From the NCBI GenBank assembly GCA_047618505.1, contig JBLHLB010000217.1, positions 1 through 6,950 of the forward strand: a stretch of 6,950 bases of DNA. Direction: 5' to 3'. This document shows positions 5,139 to 6,950 of this stretch, piece by piece. The stretch's first letter is position 1. Each line of letters begins with the position of its first letter. Made by a program: the position numbers and the translations under genes. Below the pieces are notes generated by a model, which had not been told where the DNA came from, ran no database searches, and was given only the letters and a program-made list of their open reading frames with translations. Source of the stretch: JBLHLB01 sp047618505 (GTDB lineage Bacteria; Planctomycetota; UBA1135; GCA-002686595).

Positions 5139-5425
5139 GTTCCCTAACCGAAGCCTACACGCTCATCAAGAAGCCGGTCATCACTGAGAAAACGACCGAC
5201 CTTAGTGCAGCCGAGAACACCTACACGTTTCGTGTGCCTAAGGCGGCCCGCAAGCTGGAGATAAGAAAGGCCATCGAACAGGTCTTCTCCGTCAAGGTCA
5301 CCCGGGTGAACACGATGAATATCCGCTCCGAGCCCCGCCGCCGGGGCTACTCCGTTGGTAAGACCCAAGCTTGGAAGAAAGCAATGGTTACGCTCGCCGA
5401 CGGTCACACCATCGACGTTCTGTAG
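5135..5425 (+). CDS. rplW: 50S ribosomal protein L23
   Basis: The 96-residue protein is a typical-length L23. Recognisable parts are LIKKPVITEKTT (10-21), TYTFRVPKAARKLEIRKAIE (29-48) and VFSVKVTRVNTMN (50-62), followed by the basic loop RSEPRRRGYSVGKTQAWKKA (64-83). L23 lies at the tunnel exit and is the docking site for signal recognition particle and trigger factor. The start overlaps the rplD stop by 4 bp and has a full AGGAGG. rplB follows after 32 bp. Confidence 0.98.
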   Translation: MSSLTEAYTLIKKPVITEKTTDLSAAENTYTFRVPKAARKLEIRKAIEQVFSVKVTRVNTMNIRSEPRRRGYSVGKTQAWKKAMVTLADGHTIDVL

Positions 5426-5457
5426 GACCCAGACGAGCACCTAACACAAGCTAGATC

Positions 5458-6291
5458 ATGGGAATTAAGACCTACAAGCCGACATCTCCGGGGCGCCGCA
5501 ACGGCAGCGTTCTAGACTTCTCGGAACTCACGAAGAAGAAGCCCGAGAAGCGGCTGCTTGCCCCGCTGAAGCGAACCGGTGGACGTAACAACACGGGACG
5601 CATTACGGTGCGCCACCGTGGTGGCGGCCACAAGCGGATGTACCGCATCATCGACTTCAAGCGTCGCAAGGATGGTATCCCCGGTGTCGTCAAGGCACTT
5701 GAGTACGATCCCAACCGCTCGGCGAACATCGCGCTGATCTGGTACGCGGACGGCGAGAAGCGCTACATCATCGCGCCCCTTGGATTGGAGGTCGGTCAGC
5801 CGATCTCCTCCGGGAAGGGCAGCGACCCCGTGACGGGAACGGCCATGGACTTGGCTGACATCCCGGTCGGGCTTCAGATTCACAACATTGAGCTGCACGC
5901 CGAGAAGGGCGGGCAAATCTGCCGCTCGGCGGGTTCCTACGCTCAGCTGCAGGCGCGCGAAGGTAATTATGCCGTCGTTCAGATGCCCTCGGGCGAACTG
6001 CGCCGCATTCACATCGGTTGCCGTGCGACGATCGGTCGCGTCGGTAACACAGATCACCAGAACGTCAAGCTCGGCAAAGCCGGGCGTCGACGTCACATGG
6101 GACGGCGCCCGACAGTCCGCGGCACCGCAATGAACCCCGTCGATCACCCCCTGGGTGGTGGCGAGGGTCGGACAAAGGGAGGGCGGCACCCCTGCTCACC
6201 GACCGGAGTTCTCGCTAAGGGTGGCCGCACGCGCAGTAAGGGCGCGGTCACGGACAAGTTCATCCTGCGACGACGCAAAAAGAAGAAGTAA
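5458..6291 (+). CDS. rplB: 50S ribosomal protein L2
   Basis: The 277-residue protein is close to E. coli L2 (273). It shows GIKTYKPTSPGRRNGSV (2-18), RHRGGGHKRMYRIIDFKR (52-69) and the C-terminal signature RGTAMNPVDHPLGGGEGR (221-238), ending in a basic tail RRRKKKK. L2 helps join the subunits and supports tRNA binding and peptide bond formation. His230, matching the functionally important E. coli His229, is kept, but the second His of the usual HPHGGGEG is Leu232. ATG 5458 gives the conserved N-terminus; no Shine-Dalgarno sequence is visible in the 32-bp gap after rplW. Confidence 0.98.
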   Translation: MGIKTYKPTSPGRRNGSVLDFSELTKKKPEKRLLAPLKRTGGRNNTGRITVRHRGGGHKRMYRIIDFKRRKDGIPGVVKALEYDPNRSANIALIWYADGEKRYIIAPLGLEVGQPISSGKGSDPVTGTAMDLADIPVGLQIHNIELHAEKGGQICRSAGSYAQLQAREGNYAVVQMPSGELRRIHIGCRATIGRVGNTDHQNVKLGKAGRRRHMGRRPTVRGTAMNPVDHPLGGGEGRTKGGRHPCSPTGVLAKGGRTRSKGAVTDKFILRRRKKKK

Positions 6292-6292
6292 C

Positions 6293-6296
6293 GGAG
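6293..6296 (+). promoter_or_regulatory. Shine-Dalgarno supporting the GTG start of rpsS
   Basis: GGAG lies 7 nt before GTG 6304, between the rplB stop (6289-6291) and rpsS. It supports the non-ATG start, which also gives the conserved S19 N-terminus. Confidence 0.7.
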
Positions 6297-6303
6297 ACTA
6301 CTC

Positions 6304-6585
6304 GTGGGACGCAGTATCAAAAAGGGGCCGTTCATCGACCCCAAATTGGCCAAGAAGGTCGAAGCCACCGGTGGCTCGAAGCGCAATCCGATCAAGACGT
6401 GGGCTCGTCGCTCGACGATACCCCCCGACTTCATTGGATACACCTTCCTCGTGCACAACGGACGCAATCACGTCAAGGTGGCCGTCACCGAAGACATGGT
6501 TGGGCACAAGTTGGGCGAGTTCGCTTCGAGTCGACTTTTCCGTGGGCATACCAACAAGAAGGAGGGGGTGAAGAAGGGCAGGTAG
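6304..6585 (+). CDS. rpsS: 30S ribosomal protein S19
   Basis: The 93-residue protein is a full-length S19. It begins GRSIKKGPFIDPKL (2-15) and contains KTWARRSTIPPDFIGYTFLV (31-50), HNGRNHVKVAVTEDMVGHKLG (51-71) and RLFRGHTNKK (77-86). S19 forms a pair with S13 in the 30S head near the A-site tRNA. It starts at GTG, 12 bp after rplB, and is followed after 36 bp by rplV. Confidence 0.98.
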   Translation: MGRSIKKGPFIDPKLAKKVEATGGSKRNPIKTWARRSTIPPDFIGYTFLVHNGRNHVKVAVTEDMVGHKLGEFASSRLFRGHTNKKEGVKKGR

Positions 6586-6621
6586 CGCTAGCGCGTCACC
6601 TCTTGATTCACCGGACATCCA

Positions 6622-6950
6622 ATGGCCGCCACTCAACAAACCACCCGCGGATACACCGCAAAGCACCGCTACGCTCGCCTTACGGCTCGCAAGGCCCGCT
6701 TTGTGGCAGATGCAATCCGAGGACTCGACGTCAACAAGGCGCTCGAAATCCTCGAATTCTCCCCGCGACGTGCATCAGCCTTCTATCTCAAGGTGCTCAA
6801 CTCCGCGATCGCAAATGCGAGCCAGGACGAGAGCGTCAACGTCAACCGCCTCTTCATCTTTGATGTGCGCGCGGATGACGGCCCCCTCCTCAACAACCGC
6901 ATGCGTTGGCGTCCCGGCCCCCAGGGTCGCGCGATGCCGTTCCGCAAGCG
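6622..6950 (+). CDS. rplV: 50S ribosomal protein L22, 3'-truncated by window end
   Basis: The window contains 109 complete codons and no stop, so the C-terminal end lies outside. Typical L22 parts are AKHRYARLTARKARFVADAIRGL (13-35 in outline), LEILEFSPRRASAFYLKVLNSAIANA (41-66 in outline) and FIFDVRADDGPLL (79-91), followed by the start of the long hairpin loop that reaches into the exit tunnel, MRWRPGPQGRAMPFRK (94-109). ATG 6622 gives a short polar N-terminal extension (AATQQTTRGYT) before the conserved core. No good Shine-Dalgarno sequence precedes it. In the standard operon rpsC would follow. Confidence 0.96.
   Translation, partial: MAATQQTTRGYTAKHRYARLTARKARFVADAIRGLDVNKALEILEFSPRRASAFYLKVLNSAIANASQDESVNVNRLFIFDVRADDGPLLNNRMRWRPGPQGRAMPFRK

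Noticed and set aside
5512..6189. 225-codon open frame on the minus strand opposite rplB
   Set aside because: It is a shadow of L2, which is unmistakable on the plus strand; no family is recognisable in it.

Overview
This window carries the front part of a bacterial S10 ribosomal-protein operon, all on the + strand, preceded by two genes not usually found there. The order is: a Tsr3/DTW-superfamily (TDD) protein (105-578), an EF-G family GTPase (691-2802), rpsJ/S10 (3113-3418), rplC/L3 (3782-4435), rplD/L4 (4461-5138), rplW/L23 (5135-5425), rplB/L2 (5458-6291), rpsS/S19 (6304-6585) and rplV/L22 (6622 to beyond the window end). From rplC onward the genes are tightly packed (4-bp overlap to 36-bp gaps), as in the standard S10 operon. 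I saw no mobile element, CRISPR array, tRNA or rRNA.

The sequence is GC-rich and clearly bacterial. The EF-G looks like the diverged 'EFG2' (recycling) type, which is known with its partner EFG1 from spirochaetes, planctomycetes, some deltaproteobacteria and mitochondria. Several starts lack a Shine-Dalgarno sequence (rpsJ, rplD, rplB, rplV), and L2 carries HPLGGGEG instead of HPHGGGEG. Together these make a planctomycete-like bacterium my best guess, but this is an inference of modest confidence, not an identification.

Region by region: positions 1-104 are a purine-rich spacer with a 10-bp tandem repeat and a run of G tracts able to form a G-quadruplex. The Tsr3-like gene follows, then a 112-bp gap with a strong hairpin, then the EF-G gene. 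A 310-bp gap (2803-3112) contains a convincing sigma-70-type promoter and a highly structured leader of about 180 nt ending just before rpsJ. An unexpected 363-bp gap (3419-3781) separates rpsJ from rplC. It holds a chain of hairpins, including a GC-rich hairpin followed by a T tract (intrinsic terminator) and an overlapping, mutually exclusive upstream hairpin (antiterminator).

Working together: S10, L3, L4, L23, L2, S19 and L22 are co-produced subunits of the two ribosomal subunits. The EF-G paralogue probably acts on the ribosome in recycling, and the Tsr3-like protein probably modifies RNA, so the whole window is translation-related. The most novel items are the apparent attenuator inside the S10 operon between rpsJ and rplC, the structured rpsJ leader, and a Tsr3-like protein in a bacterial ribosomal neighbourhood. 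rpsL, rpsG and tuf, which normally flank fusA upstream of rpsJ, are absent.
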